Both the position numbers and the translations under genes were made by a program. From NCBI RefSeq assembly GCF_019175285.1, contig NC_056527.1:46137961-46201960 (forward strand): 64,000 nt of DNA, given 5' to 3'. This document shows positions 34,680 through 44,166 of the stretch, one piece after another. The notes beneath the pieces were generated by a model. It saw only the letters and a list, made by a program, of their open reading frames with translations, ran no database searches and was not told the origin of the DNA. The stretch is from Sceloporus undulatus. Lineage: Eukaryota; Chordata; Lepidosauria; Squamata; Phrynosomatidae. The stretch's first letter is position 1, and each line of letters begins with the position of its first letter.

Positions 34680-35900
34680 TATTTGTAGGAGGTTATTTTT
34701 AATTATTCCACCTCCATTAGTTTCTTTATATTAGGCAATCCCTGTAATATTTGTTTCAGTCAAAGTGAATGAAGATTATCCCGTATTAAAATGGTGGCAT
34801 TGTTCAAAAGATACCAGTGAACTTTTTTGTTTTTCACAATAAAGAAACCTGATTTTATGCATAAACTCGAAATGGAATCATGGGATGTAAGCTTTTTTGC
34901 AACATATTTTGACAAATTTGCCTCTTTGCTCTAAATATTAATATTTGCCAATCTGGCCCGAAAATGTTAAATAGTAACCTGTAAAGCTTTATTTGTTTTC
35001 TCAGCACGGAGACTGTTATTTTCCTTTACAAGTAGGGCTCCAGATTATTATTTTTTAAAAAGGAATGAACAAGGAGCTGTTGGAAGCTGTGTTTTGTGCT
35101 CTGTAAAGGTCTTCAGAGCTGAGGTGAGAAACAAAGGCAAAGTAAGATATTTTGAGAATGCTCCCTACTGAACTCAGTGAGATTTATTTTCAAGTAAACA
35201 TGCACAGGACTGGCTTGCAAAACTGGCTTCGTGGAACACAGAGACCCAGCTGGACCTGCCTGTGCCTGAATTAGGTATGCAGAAACCCAAGAGAGACAGA
35301 AATTATTTCCTCCCTGGGTTTAGCAAAATCCAGAACAATGAAAATACAAGCCATCCTCAGCCACCAGATACACGTGTGGATGTGAAGAGCAAGACACTTT
35401 CTCCTGAGTTAACTCACAAGTTTCACTGAAGCCATCTTCTTGCCAGGAAATCTGTATTCCAAATATACAACATTGGGAAGGGTCTGTGAACTGGGAATCA
35501 TGTTCTCTATATGCTCAAAATCTTACTGTGATAAATCTGCCCATAGTTTGTGGAGATGGAAGTGCTCATTCATATGCTCATTTACTATCCTAGTATTAGC
35601 ACTCTATATTGTCCACATCTCAGCTCTAGCACTGAGTATTCTTTCTTACACAGAGACACCCTGATCTCCACTGAAACCTGACAGGGCTATCATTAAGCAA
35701 AGCAAGGTGCTGCTCACCCCAGCAAACAGATGATGTCTCCAAAAATACAAGGTGCCACTCTTTATTGAATGCAGTATTGTGTTTCTGTACTGTCCAGAAG
35801 GAGAGAAATGCTTGTGGGATTTTCTGCCTCACAACTTGGCCACCCTTCCAATTAAAAACACAACAGCTGTGTTGGATCAGAATGAAGACTTTCCAGTCTA
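34680..35900. other. Intergenic, no gene seen
   Basis: AT-rich in the first half. The 117-codon minus frame at 35626-35979 runs into a MITE and has no recognised domain. Confidence 0.4.
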
Positions 35901-35901
35901 G

Positions 35902-36003
35902 GGCTGCCAGAATGAAAACTGGAGATGGCTCCTGTCGGTTGTGTAGAAGAGGAACTTCCAGCATGCAACCAGGCAACAAACAACCCCTGCTGAAATTCTC
36001 CTC
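35902..36003 (+). mobile_element. Palindromic MITE, partial copy (family P2)
   Basis: TAGGGCTGCCAGAATGAAAACTGG through TTGTGTAGAAGAGGAACTTC to CTGCTGAAATTCTCCTCTTC matches the left arm and centre of the element at 23206-23384. The right terminus is replaced by the adjacent 5S-Sauria tail. Confidence 0.65.
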
Positions 36004-36009
36004 TTCTCT

Positions 36010-36225
36010 GTGTGTGTATGTCCCTTTGTGTTGTCTGCTAATTTATGGCAACCCATGAATTTCATAGGGTTTTCTTAAGCAAGGAATACCCAGAGGTGGT
36101 TTCTTCAGCTCTTTCAGCTGAAATATAACTTACAGCACCTGGCATTCATTGGCCACCTTCCATCCAATCACTAACCAGGCCTTACCCTATTTAGCTTCCA
36201 AGATCAGACAGGATCTGATGCCTTT
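36010..36225 (-). mobile_element. 5S-Sauria SINE chimera
   Basis: On the plus strand 36129-36225 reads TTACAGCACCTGGCATTCAT, then CCATCCAATCACTAACCAGG, TTAGCTTCCAAGATCAGACA and GGATCTGATGCC, the reverse complement of most of a vertebrate 5S rRNA gene, including its internal promoter region. It is joined at 36010-36110 to a Sauria/BovB-type tail (TGTCTGCTAATTTATGGCAA, AGGGTTTTCTTAAGCAAGG). So on the minus strand the order is 5S head, then Sauria tail. 5S-Sauria chimeras are known from Anolis. The copy is worn but complete in layout. Confidence 0.85.
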
Positions 36226-36232
36226 GGGGTAT

Positions 36233-36465
36233 TTTGTTGTTGTTGTTGTTGCCTTCAAGTTGTTTCCAACTTATGCCAACCTTAAGGTGAACCTGTCATG
36301 GGGTTTTCTTGACAAGTTTCTTCAGAGTGGATTTACTATTGCCATCCTCTGAGGCCAAGAGTGTGACTTGCCAAGGGACACACCAAAGATTTCATGGGGA
36401 TTTGAACCCTGTTCTCCAGAGTCATATTCCAGCGCTGCAGCCACTACATTATGCTGGCTTTCAGG
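36233..36465 (-). mobile_element. Sauria SINE next to the 5S chimera
   Basis: GTTGTTGTTGTTGCCTTCAA tail, CTATTGCCATCCTCTGAGG centre, and a head that reads AAGCCAGCATAATGTAGTGG on the minus strand, with GGGTTCAAATCCC as the B box. Full-length layout. It follows the 5S-Sauria chimera in the same orientation within about 10 bases. Confidence 0.85.
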
Positions 36466-37715
36466 AACATTAAAGGTACAGGAGTGGGCAGAGACACTAA
36501 AAGAGGCAGAGAAGAAACAAAGGTCAATAGAGGACACACTTCAAGCAATAAAGGAAAGAAGCGAAGCAAAACAAAAGGGGAGATAGGATCAAAACCAGAT
36601 GCATGAATGCAACTGTCCAATGACTAGTGTGCAAGTATAAAGAAGGCTACTATAACACCCAATGCAAAGAAATAGATGTCAGCAACAAAAAAGAATGTCA
36701 GACCTTTTTCTCAATATCAAATGAAAGTTCAAACCAAGGGTGTGAGGTGCTTTGTGATCAGAAGAGGAACATACTACAAGATCAGGTAGAAATAAAAAGA
36801 TGATGGAAGTATGCAGAAGAGCTATATGAAAGAGAACACAAAATGAATGACACATGGAATGAAGAACCATATGAAGATGAACCCCAAATCCAAGAGAGCA
36901 AGGTGGTAGCTGCAATAATTGATATTGGGAAGAAGAAATCACCAGGAACAGATATTACAATACAATTACTACAGTCCAAACAGAGGAGATTACCGCACTG
37001 GGGTAAAAACGTTCCCCAATGCGTTCTCACGGGCGCAAGCATGGAGTGTGATGGGAACCTGATGGGGCCCAGAATGCTAGTTTACTGCACGGTGGAACGC
37101 TGCCGTCGCTGCTGGGCATTCCCATCAGGTTCCCAATATGTTCCAGGAGACGCCATTTCTGGGGTCAGTTTCAAAGAAATGGCATCTCCTGGAACACACT
37201 GGGAACCCGATGGGAACGACCGGTGGCAACAGCAGCGTTCCGCCGTGCAGTAAACTAGCGTTCTGGGCCCCAATGGGTTCCCATCATGCTCCGTGCTCAT
37301 GCTCGTGAGAACGCATTGGGGAACGTTTTTACCCCAGTGCGGTAATCTCCAGAGAGAATTAACTCGAGTGATAACTAAAATATGGCAGCAAATATGGAAA
37401 ACAAAACACTGGTCACCAGACTGGAAACAATGTGTACACATCCCAGTCCACACACACACAGAAAAAAAGACACAAAGACTGCAGCAACTATAGGACCATA
37501 ACATAAATTTCGCATGCAAGCAAAATTACGCTAAAAATTCTCCAGCATAGACTCCAATCATATATGAAGAGAAAAACCCCAGAGGTGCAAGCAGGGTTCA
37601 GAAAAGAAAGAGGCATTAGTGACCGCATTGCAAACATATGATGGTTAATGGAGTGCACCAAGGAATTCCAAAAGAAAATGAACAAGTGCTTCATTGGAGT
37701 TTATCACATGGGGAA
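36466..37715 (+). mobile_element. RTE-BovB LINE, central part, split by a palindromic MITE
   Basis: The plus strand gives, with stops and frame changes, DQVEIKRWxKYAEELYEREH, then IWQQIWKTKHWSPDWKQ (37378-37430), TIGP-like linker, IMLKILQHRL-like and QAGFRKERGISDRIANI (37588-37638), in the BovB order (QQIWKTQQWPQDWK; QAGFRKGRGTRDQIANI). The catalytic YADD part and the tail are absent. A 364 bp palindrome interrupts it at 36986-37349. Confidence 0.85.
36986..37349. mobile_element. 364 bp palindromic MITE inside BovB
   Basis: Ends GAGATTACCGCACTGGGGTA and TACCCCAGTGCGGTAATCTC are perfect inverted repeats, and the pairing continues through AAAAACGTTCCCCAATGCG and TTCTCACG for over 45 bp. Inner arms pair again (TAGTTTACTGCACGG; GGAGACGCCATTTCT with AGAAATGGCATCTCC-type). 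A 5 bp repeat CAGAG flanks it (36981-36985 and 37350-37354). GC- and CpG-rich, no coding capacity. Confidence 0.85.
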
Positions 37716-37734
37716 GAATTTGGGAGTATAAATA

Positions 37735-38265
37735 GTGATTAACCCTTGATTAACCTGAAATTGTGCAAATGGTTTTCACACAATGCTGCATGCAAACCGC
37801 AATTATCTCACGAATGACCTGTGATTAACCCACAATTGTGTGCAAAGGCATGCATGGTTTTCACATGACATTGAGACAAAATGTGCCATTATCCTGTGAA
37901 TAACCAGGCAAGAAACAGTAATTAATTAATGGAATTTTCCCATGAATGACTATTTGCTGTTTCTTACCTGGTTCTGCTCTGGCTTTTTATGGGATAACGG
38001 CATTTGCGTTAATGTTATTTTAAACAGCTTTTAATGTCAATTGCATGATTTTCACAGATTGTTGTTTAAATCCCATTTCCCCCAGTGTGACAAACTCCAT
38101 TCACAGGGATTTTCCTGCAAATGATTGGTTGCTGTTTCTTGCCTGGTTATTCCCAGGATAATGGCACTTCCATCGCTTATCAGGTGAAAACCTTAATCGC
38201 TGTTGCAGTTTTCAATGAAAATTCCTGGACTCGGACGCTTTATGCCTGGTGTCGTATAAAGAGAT
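37735..38265. mobile_element. Probable MITE with mirrored CAGGCAAGAAACAG blocks
   Basis: ATAACCAGGCAAGAAACAG (about 37900) faces CTGTTTCTTGCCTGGTTAT (about 38130), and an extra CTGTTTCTTACCTGGTT lies between them at about 37958. Repeated GTTTTCACA and TTAATCGC words flank them. The outer ends are not clear. It ends where CR1 sequence begins. Confidence 0.5.
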
Positions 38266-38286
38266 TAATTGCAAAAGAGGCGGTTG

Positions 38287-38365
38287 GGGGTGCTTTGATT
38301 GTGATTTCCTGCATGGAAGAATGGGGTTGGACTGGATAGACCTTGTGGTCTCTTCCAACTGTGTC
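38287..38365 (+). mobile_element. CR1 LINE 3' terminal piece, first of two
   Basis: GGTGCTTTGATTGTGATTTCC, GCATGGAAGAATGGGGTTGG and CTTGTGGTCTCTTCCAACT equal the 3' end of the CR1 copy at 38820-38890. It breaks off before the terminal ATTCTATGA and runs directly into the next CR1 copy. Confidence 0.75.
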
Positions 38366-38897
38366 CTACTTTGGTTAGGCCCCACTTGGAATATTGTGTC
38401 CAGTTCTGGGCATCACATTTCAAAAAGGATGTTGAGAAACTGGAGCATGTCCAAAGGAGGGCAACCAAAATGGTGAAGGGTCTGGAAACTATGCCCTATG
38501 AGGAACGACTTGGGGAGCTGGGGATGTTTAGTCAGGAGAAGAGAAGGTTAAGAGGTGATATGATAGCCCTATTTAAATATTTGAAGGGATGTCATATTGA
38601 GGAGGGAGCAAGCTTGTTTTCTGCTGCTCCAGAGACTAGGACCCGGAGCAATGGATGCAAGCTGCAGGAAAAGAGATTCCACCTCAACATTAGGAGGAAC
38701 TTCCTGACAGTAAGGGCTGTTCCACAGTGGAGCACATTCCCTCGGAGTGTAGTGGAGTCTCCCTCCTTGGAGGTCTTTAAGCAGAGGCTGGATGACCATC
38801 TGTCAATGGGGATGCTTTGATTGAGTATTCCTGCATGGCAGAATGGGGTTGGAGTAGATGGCCCTTGGGGTCTCTTCCAACTCCATGATTCTATGAA
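38366..38897 (+). mobile_element. CR1 LINE, C-terminal coding part and 3' end
   Basis: An open frame of 149 codons (38371-38820) encodes the CR1 C-terminus: WASHFKKDVEKLEHVQRRAT, KMVKGLETMPYEERLGELGM, EKRRLRGDMIALFKYLKG and VVESPSLEVFKQRLDDH. It ends with the CR1 3' end, GGTCTCTTCCAACTCCATGA and TTCTATGA. Lack of stops over this stretch points to a young copy. It ends about 200 bases before the CpG island of the channel gene. Confidence 0.92.
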
Positions 38898-39020
38898 AGG
38901 ACTACCTCAGCAGAGACCACCTACTCCCTCAGACAGCCCCTCACACCCACCCTTCCCGCCAAAACACAATAACAACAGAGCCCTTTTTGCTTCATTCCCC
39001 TCAGAGCAGGGGCAGCCAAT

Positions 39021-39021
<1 letters not shown>

Positions 39022-39076
<55 letters not shown>
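39022..39076. repeat. (GT)n(GA)n microsatellite at the promoter edge
   Basis: About nine GT units pass directly into about nineteen GA units. It lies just upstream of the GC-rich island. Confidence 0.95.
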
Positions 39077-39077
<1 letters not shown>

Positions 39078-39461
39078 CTCCTGCAACTGAGGAGGAAAGG
39101 CTTTCACTGGGGCGCGCGCTGAGCATCTGGCGTGCGCGTGCGCGTGCAAGAAAAAAGAAGAAGACCCCCTTCCCCTCCCTCCCTCCCTCCTTCCTTCTTT
39201 CCTTCCCTCCAAAACCAGAAAGGTACTGGCTGCCTTTGCTTTTTGCTTTTGCAAAGTAGAGCATCCCTTTCTCCAAATGCCCCAAACTCCGTGGCGCTGC
39301 TCCTCCTCCTCTTCCACCATCACCACCACTTCTCCTCCTCCTCCTCCTCCTTCCTTCCTCCTCCTCCTCTTCTTCTTCTTCCCTTCAGGCGCTTGGACTT
39401 TCTTCCCCTCCTTCTCCTCCTCCTCCTTCTTCTCCTCTTCCTCCTCCTGAGGCCAACTTTG

Positions 39462-39565
39462 ATGGAGAATTTCACCTTGCGCTGGAACAATGCCGGTCAT
39501 GAAAGGATTACTGGCCCCTCAGAACACCTTCCTGGACACCATCGCCACCCGCTTCGACGGCACTC
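39462..39565 (+). promoter_or_regulatory. Upstream ATG overlapping the channel start, out of frame
   Basis: An ATG at 39462, 28 bases before the channel start, opens a frame different from the main one ([16 protein letters not shown]...). It stays open through the end of exon 1 and would continue into exon 2. Context is fair (G at +4, T at -3), while the main ATG has A at -3. If the transcript includes it, it could lower translation of the channel. Whether the leader starts upstream of 39462 is unknown. Confidence 0.4.
39490..39565 (+). CDS. KCNH8: First coding exon of ELK-type (Kv12) potassium channel, KCNH8-like
   Basis: The exon encodes 25 residues starting [14 protein letters not shown] and ending TRFDGT, plus the first base of the next codon (C, expected His). 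This is the N-terminal cap of the PAS domain of Kv12 voltage-gated potassium channels, which regulates gating at the plasma membrane. The sequence is shared by KCNH8 and KCNH4; KCNH3 begins MPAMRGLL and KCNH2 MPVRRGHV. The frame stops being channel-like exactly at a strong donor, GTAAGT (39566-39571), and the phase-1 junction fits the family. The ATG has A at -3. No second exon is seen in the next 24 kb. A long first intron in repeat-rich, AT-rich DNA favours KCNH8; KCNH4 is compact in known genomes. The exon appears intact. Confidence 0.9.
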
Positions 39566-39874
39566 GTAAGTCTCCCCCGACAGCAGGGCAAGGCAGCCCT
39601 CCTTCCCCTGCCTCCCTGGTCCTGGCAGAGAAGAAGGAGCCACTCAAAGGAAGCAGCAGCTGCCATCAAACTTTCGCTCGGTTTCCAAGGAGGTGATGGA
39701 TGAGGGGCGTGTTGCTGGGCAGAGCCCACCAGAGATGGCTTTTGGGGGGGGGGTTAGAACAGAGCCCGCCTTGGGCGCATTGGGCACTTGGGGGCTTCAG
39801 GAGTCAGCCTCGGACATTGAAACTAGCTTCAAAGGTCGATCTTTCCCCCTCAGGATTTTTGCTGGGACAGCCTT

Positions 39875-39941
39875 GGTCCATCCCAGGAGACAGGTGGCAG
39901 ACCTTTCTCTCTGTGTTGTGTGTGGTGGATATGTCTGTCTC

Positions 39942-39975
<34 letters not shown>

Positions 39976-40735
39976 ATGGGGGTCCCACTCCAGAGATAGG
40001 GGCAGACAAATGAAATATATATATATATATTGTGTGTGTGTGTGTGTGGTATGCATGCATGTACATGTGTGTGTGCATATATATCTCGTGTGTGTGTGTG
40101 TGTGTGTTGTATTACTGGGTCTCACTTCAGGAGATGGTGGCAGACAAATGAAATACATATGATATATACACACACGTGTGTGTGCATGCTGTATATATAT
40201 GTATGGGTCCTACTTCTGGAGATTGACAAATTATATATATATATGCATGTGTGTGTGTGCATGTGTGTGTATATTAGTGGTGCCCACTTCAGGAGATAGG
40301 TGGCAGACAAATGAAATATATATACGTGTGTATGTGTGTATACAGGTATATGTATATATGTGTATGTGTGTGTGATACACACACACACACAAATGTATCA
40401 CATATGCGCACACGCAGACACACACACACAGACACACCACAACACAGTATTTCATTTGTCTGCCACCTATCTCTTGAAGTTGGACCCACTAATATATAAA
40501 CATATATACCACTGATACATAGACACAGCACACACACATATATACACGTATACATGCATATGCATACACATACACACAACACTTGCACGCACACCGTGCA
40601 CGCACACATACATATATATGTCATTGCCTGCCACTATCTCCTGAAGTGGAACCATCATCACACCACGCACGCAAACACGCGCGCGGCGCACATATATATA
40701 TTTGTCACACATATCTCCTGGAGTGGGATCCATTT
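39875..40735. repeat. Array of a ~40 bp cassette, five direct then three inverted, with GT/CA/AT spacers
   Basis: The cassette reads GGTCCCACTTCAGGAGATAG then GTGGCAGACAAATGAAATAT. Direct copies: about 39875-39902 (the least like the rest), 39981-40020, 40117-40160, 40205-40240 and 40279-40320. Inverted copies: about 40447-40490, 40620-40655 and 40701-40733. Spacers are GT-rich left of about 40380 and CA-rich right of it, so the array is roughly a palindrome centred near GTGTGATACACACAC. All frames here are low-complexity Cys/Val or His/Thr strings and not genes. Confidence 0.85.
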
Positions 40736-40821
40736 ATAAATGCACACAGACACACATACATATACATACATATATATACATGTATAACACACACACACAC
40801 ACACAATATGGTTGTGGTGGT

Positions 40822-40965
40822 GGTATGTGCCTTCAAGTCCTTCCTGACTTTGGTGACCCGAAGGCAACGACTAGGGCTGAGAGAGTGTGACTGCCCAAGG
40901 TCTCCCAGTGGGTTTCTAGTGGCCGAGCTGGGATTTGCACCCGGGGCCTCCAGACAGTCATAGTA
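40822..40965 (-). mobile_element. Sauria SINE, partial, minus orientation
   Basis: TATGTGCCTTCAAGTCCTTC, CTGACTTTGGTGACCCGAAG, GAGAGTGTGACTGCCCAAGG and the B-box region GCTGGGATTTGCACCCGGGG match other Sauria copies in minus orientation; the middle is deleted. Confidence 0.75.
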
Positions 40966-40969
40966 TATG

Positions 40970-41035
40970 ATTCAGCTGCTTTGAATCCCAGTTTGGGAGA
41001 GAGGCTGGATGTAAATTCCTTAAATAAATCAAATA
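40970..41035 (+). mobile_element. LINE/SINE tail scrap
   Basis: CTGCTTTGAATCCCAGTTTGG and GAGAGGCTGGATGTAAATTCC with AAATAAAT repeats resemble tails of CR1/L2-mobilised elements; a related tail is at 45510-45590. Confidence 0.45.
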
Positions 41036-41071
41036 AGTACATTAGCCCAACACTCCAACCATATATACACA

Positions 41072-41195
41072 ATGGCAAACCTCCTCTCTGGAGAACCTGC
41101 TGAGAAAACCCTATGATAGTTTCACCTCAAGGATCACCATAAGTCAAAATATTGGAGGCACACACAACACACACACACAACACACAACAAAACAC
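41072..41195 (+). mobile_element. Sauria SINE 3' half, plus orientation
   Basis: ATGGCAAACCTCCTCTCTGG, GAGAAAACCCTATGATAGTT and ATCACCATAAGTCAAAATAT are the 3' half of Sauria, followed by an expanded ACACAAC/ACA tail. Opposite orientation to the copy at 40822. Confidence 0.75.
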
Positions 41196-41199
41196 CCCT

Positions 41200-44150
41200 C
41201 AATCCCTGCCCAGCCCCACTTCTCAAAATGTGAACCATTTTTGAATATGCTGTATTCTCTCTAAACATGGGACTTGGGGGTGGAAAAGGACCCTCCCAAA
41301 AAGCAGACTTTGATTCTCTGAATGTAGCTTTGATTCACATCCCCACCACTCCCCCTGATTATATTATTATATATATATTAAAAAAAAACTCTGTAAGGCT
41401 AATTCTTGTAAACCAGTTTTTTGTTGGCTAGACAGCTGTTGTCTGAGGTTGCTGAATGAAGCCTACATCCAGCCGATTACTGAATGAATTATTACGGAGC
41501 AGAGAGAGAAAGGATGAATGGTAGGCTTTTTATTCAGGACGCTGGACAGATCCAATCGTTCTCGCCCTGACTGCATAATCTTGGAGAGGTGCTGGCTTGT
41601 GTTGAGGGCCTGGGTTTTTTATATAACATTCCAGCTGTCCAAGAGGTTTGTAGGCTTTTCTTTTTTTAATAATAATAACAACAAACCAGTTTGAAGCCAT
41701 TTCTCTCCCTTTCCCAGACACACACATGGCCTTCCTGCCACCTCAGCTAATCCGTGTTGAATGGCTCCCTTGCGTATATTGTATTCACATAGTAGGGAAG
41801 TGCCTCCTGTGTGCCCGTTGCTCATAAAATGGAACACACACACACATATGGACACACAGTCTGAAAGGTTATTGAACTTTGTATGTTTCATTTGTTGATA
41901 TCGACCCTGGTGGTGGGGACAGAGCTATCTAGGTATTTCAGTAGCAGAATACATAAACAATAAGGTGTGTTCAGTGAAGTTTGTCTGGTGGGAAAACCGG
42001 CTGTAATGGACAGTCAAACTGCATAGACTATATCTTAAGTCTTGAGTCAGACTAATAAGCCAGATGAAAACTTTATGGTTTCAGTTTGGCTGAAATGCAT
42101 TATTCTGCATTCTGTTATCCAGCCCTAGCTCTTTTCAACCTTTTTACTCGAGAGATGCCAAACTAATGCCCATGTTCTTCATAGTGGGAACTGGTGCATG
42201 CAGATAAATGCAGTAAGATTCTGAAAGATACAGTTTATCTTCCAGTCAGCGGATGTTTAAGCTTGTTTTTTTTCCCAAGAAGAAAAGATTTTCATAAAAA
42301 GACACTTGCGCCATTTAGTGTTTTACATGTGATTCCATCCTTAGCCATCTGTGGGGTTTTGGGTTTTTTTCATGGAAGAGGAGGGATTTTGAAGAATTAC
42401 AAGTTGCCCCACATCCAAATCAAGCTGAACTATCTTTGGGCAAAAGGTCTGAAATGAAGCTAAATACGTAGAACATTAGTCAGCTGGATACTGGCAATGG
42501 TTGCCAAATATGAATTTGAGTTTTATAAAGTTAGTTTTGAGGATGACGCATGATCCAAGCACATTCAACCTTTGCAAGTCCTCTTGATTTCAGTGGAACA
42601 TACCTGAGTTCATGCTTAACTTTCTCACTAATGTCAGTGTGATATAAGAATATTCAGTTACTGTATGTCCTATTTACAAGAGCACAAACTCACAATTATT
42701 GTCCTGGTAGCTCTGAGCTAATGATATTTTGAGTACTGTCAGTATTGATCACATATTTTTGTAATAATGTTGGCTGTTGTTAAAAAGAGTTAATTTTATT
42801 TTAAACCTTTGGGAGGATGTATTATGCTGTCATTAGTAAGACCTCTAATCCAGTGATACATCTTTAATCCGGTGGAGAATTAATTCTAATTCTGGGCAAT
42901 GGGGCAGGAAAGGATTCCTGCTCATGTTGAAAATATGCTCTGGTTTTTGCAACACTTTCTTTAAAGATTCAATCTATAAGAATCTTTTAAAATTTAATTC
43001 TTTTTTAATATGGATCTCCAGTTGCCTCCGGTTAAAACTTCAATTGAGTCCCGCACACTTAAACACCAAATAACATCAGCGAAAGAAATCTCATTGATTG
43101 ACATGGAAATGTCTACTTAAGAACAGAAAATTGCCTACTGGTTTATATTAAATATAATTTCCAAAAGGATTTGAAACAAATTGGGAGATTTTTCACATTG
43201 TATTTACACTGTGGTATCATGAGGATAGTCATCTTCTGTTGTTTGCACCTGATATTTGTTTATTTAGGTTTATTGTGTCTGGGTTTATTGTTAGCTAGAA
43301 GCCACAGATAATCCGTTTATTGTGTTTTAGTTAGCGAGCCAGAGTCAGAAATGTATTTGAAAACTTATATGAAAAATTCCATGGTAACCATGGTTTCACA
43401 AATGGCATTTGTTGTAGGATGTCACATGCAACAGTCATTCAGTTTATACAATACCCATTACTCACCAGTGCTCCAGCCAAGAAGTATGCATATTTTTCCT
43501 CCATGCAATATTGGAGCTGGGGAGGGTGTTCATATTTATTTGCATGATATAAACATACAGCTGGAGACACATCTATTATAGCGTTCCAGATCACTAGAGA
43601 ACATTTAAAGGAAGAACTGACTATGTCATCACTAGCCGTGTGTCTGTAGGATAATAGATTCTCTCAATGTAATAATTAAAAATGCCTGAATGCCTTAAAC
43701 AAAAAACAACGAAGTGCTAGAATGAAGGATGTTTCCCCTATTTTGAACTGTTTTGGGCATTAATTATTTGTGAAAATATGTTTAAACAGTCTATTCATTG
43801 AGGTACCTGCCAACCCATTCTCTCCATGGTGTGTAGATACAGAAAAGGACAAATCTCAGACATCATTTTCATTTGTGGCCAATAAGATCATCTGGAGTTT
43901 CAGTTCAGTTGACTGTCTGAAAAGAACTACTGCATCATAGCTCATTGATTGGTCTGAGATTCACCTATCTGGAATTATGCTACTTTTGATTTATTTTTTG
44001 TCTGCTACAAGTTTTCTATAGCCTCCAGTCATACTTAAAACATAATCATCTAATGGATTTGCATTTTAATAAAAAAATTATCTATAAAACCAAAGGCTGA
44101 AATTCTGTTTTGGATGTAATCCCCTTTGAATCAAGAATATATTTGAGCAA
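41200..44150. other. Intron sequence, mostly AT-rich and repeat-poor
   Basis: No exon-like frame. Most of 41900-44100 lacks visible transposons. The block 42850-43110 (TTAATCCGGTGGAGAATTAA, TTGATTGACATGGAAATG) has the look of a conserved noncoding element. This is a pattern judgement. Confidence 0.4.
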
Positions 44151-44166
44151 GCATATTGGTCTAGGG

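Larger units (their letters stand above)
39090..39720 (+). promoter_or_regulatory. GC-rich, CpG-bearing promoter island and 5' leader
   Basis: CpG-rich segments (GGGGCGCGCGCTGAGC at about 39111, CGTGCGCGTGCGCGTGC at 39131-39147) stand out in AT-rich DNA. There is no TATA box near a clear start. A C/T-only stretch with TCCC, CTCC and TTCT repeats runs at about 39165-39460 and would form most of the leader. The alternating CG/TG tract can adopt Z-form and the pyrimidine tract can form a triplex. Promoters of this channel family are typically CpG islands. The transcription start cannot be fixed from sequence alone. Confidence 0.65.

Noticed and set aside
36129-36225. Functional 5S rRNA gene
   Set aside because: Worn sequence joined to a Sauria tail; it is the head of a SINE chimera.
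38907-39500. 197-codon minus frame rich in Glu and Lys
   Set aside because: Translation of the complementary purine tract; no conserved protein feature.
39132-39569. 145-codon plus frame through the promoter pyrimidine tract
   Set aside because: Poly-Leu/Pro/Ser low-complexity translation; only its last part, from ATG 39462, is of interest as an upstream frame.
39490-39696. 68-codon frame as the full coding region
   Set aside because: Channel homology ends exactly at the GTAAGT donor; residues beyond are intron.
39920-40963. Many overlapping frames on both strands
   Set aside because: All are Cys/Val or Thr/His strings from GT/CA repeats.
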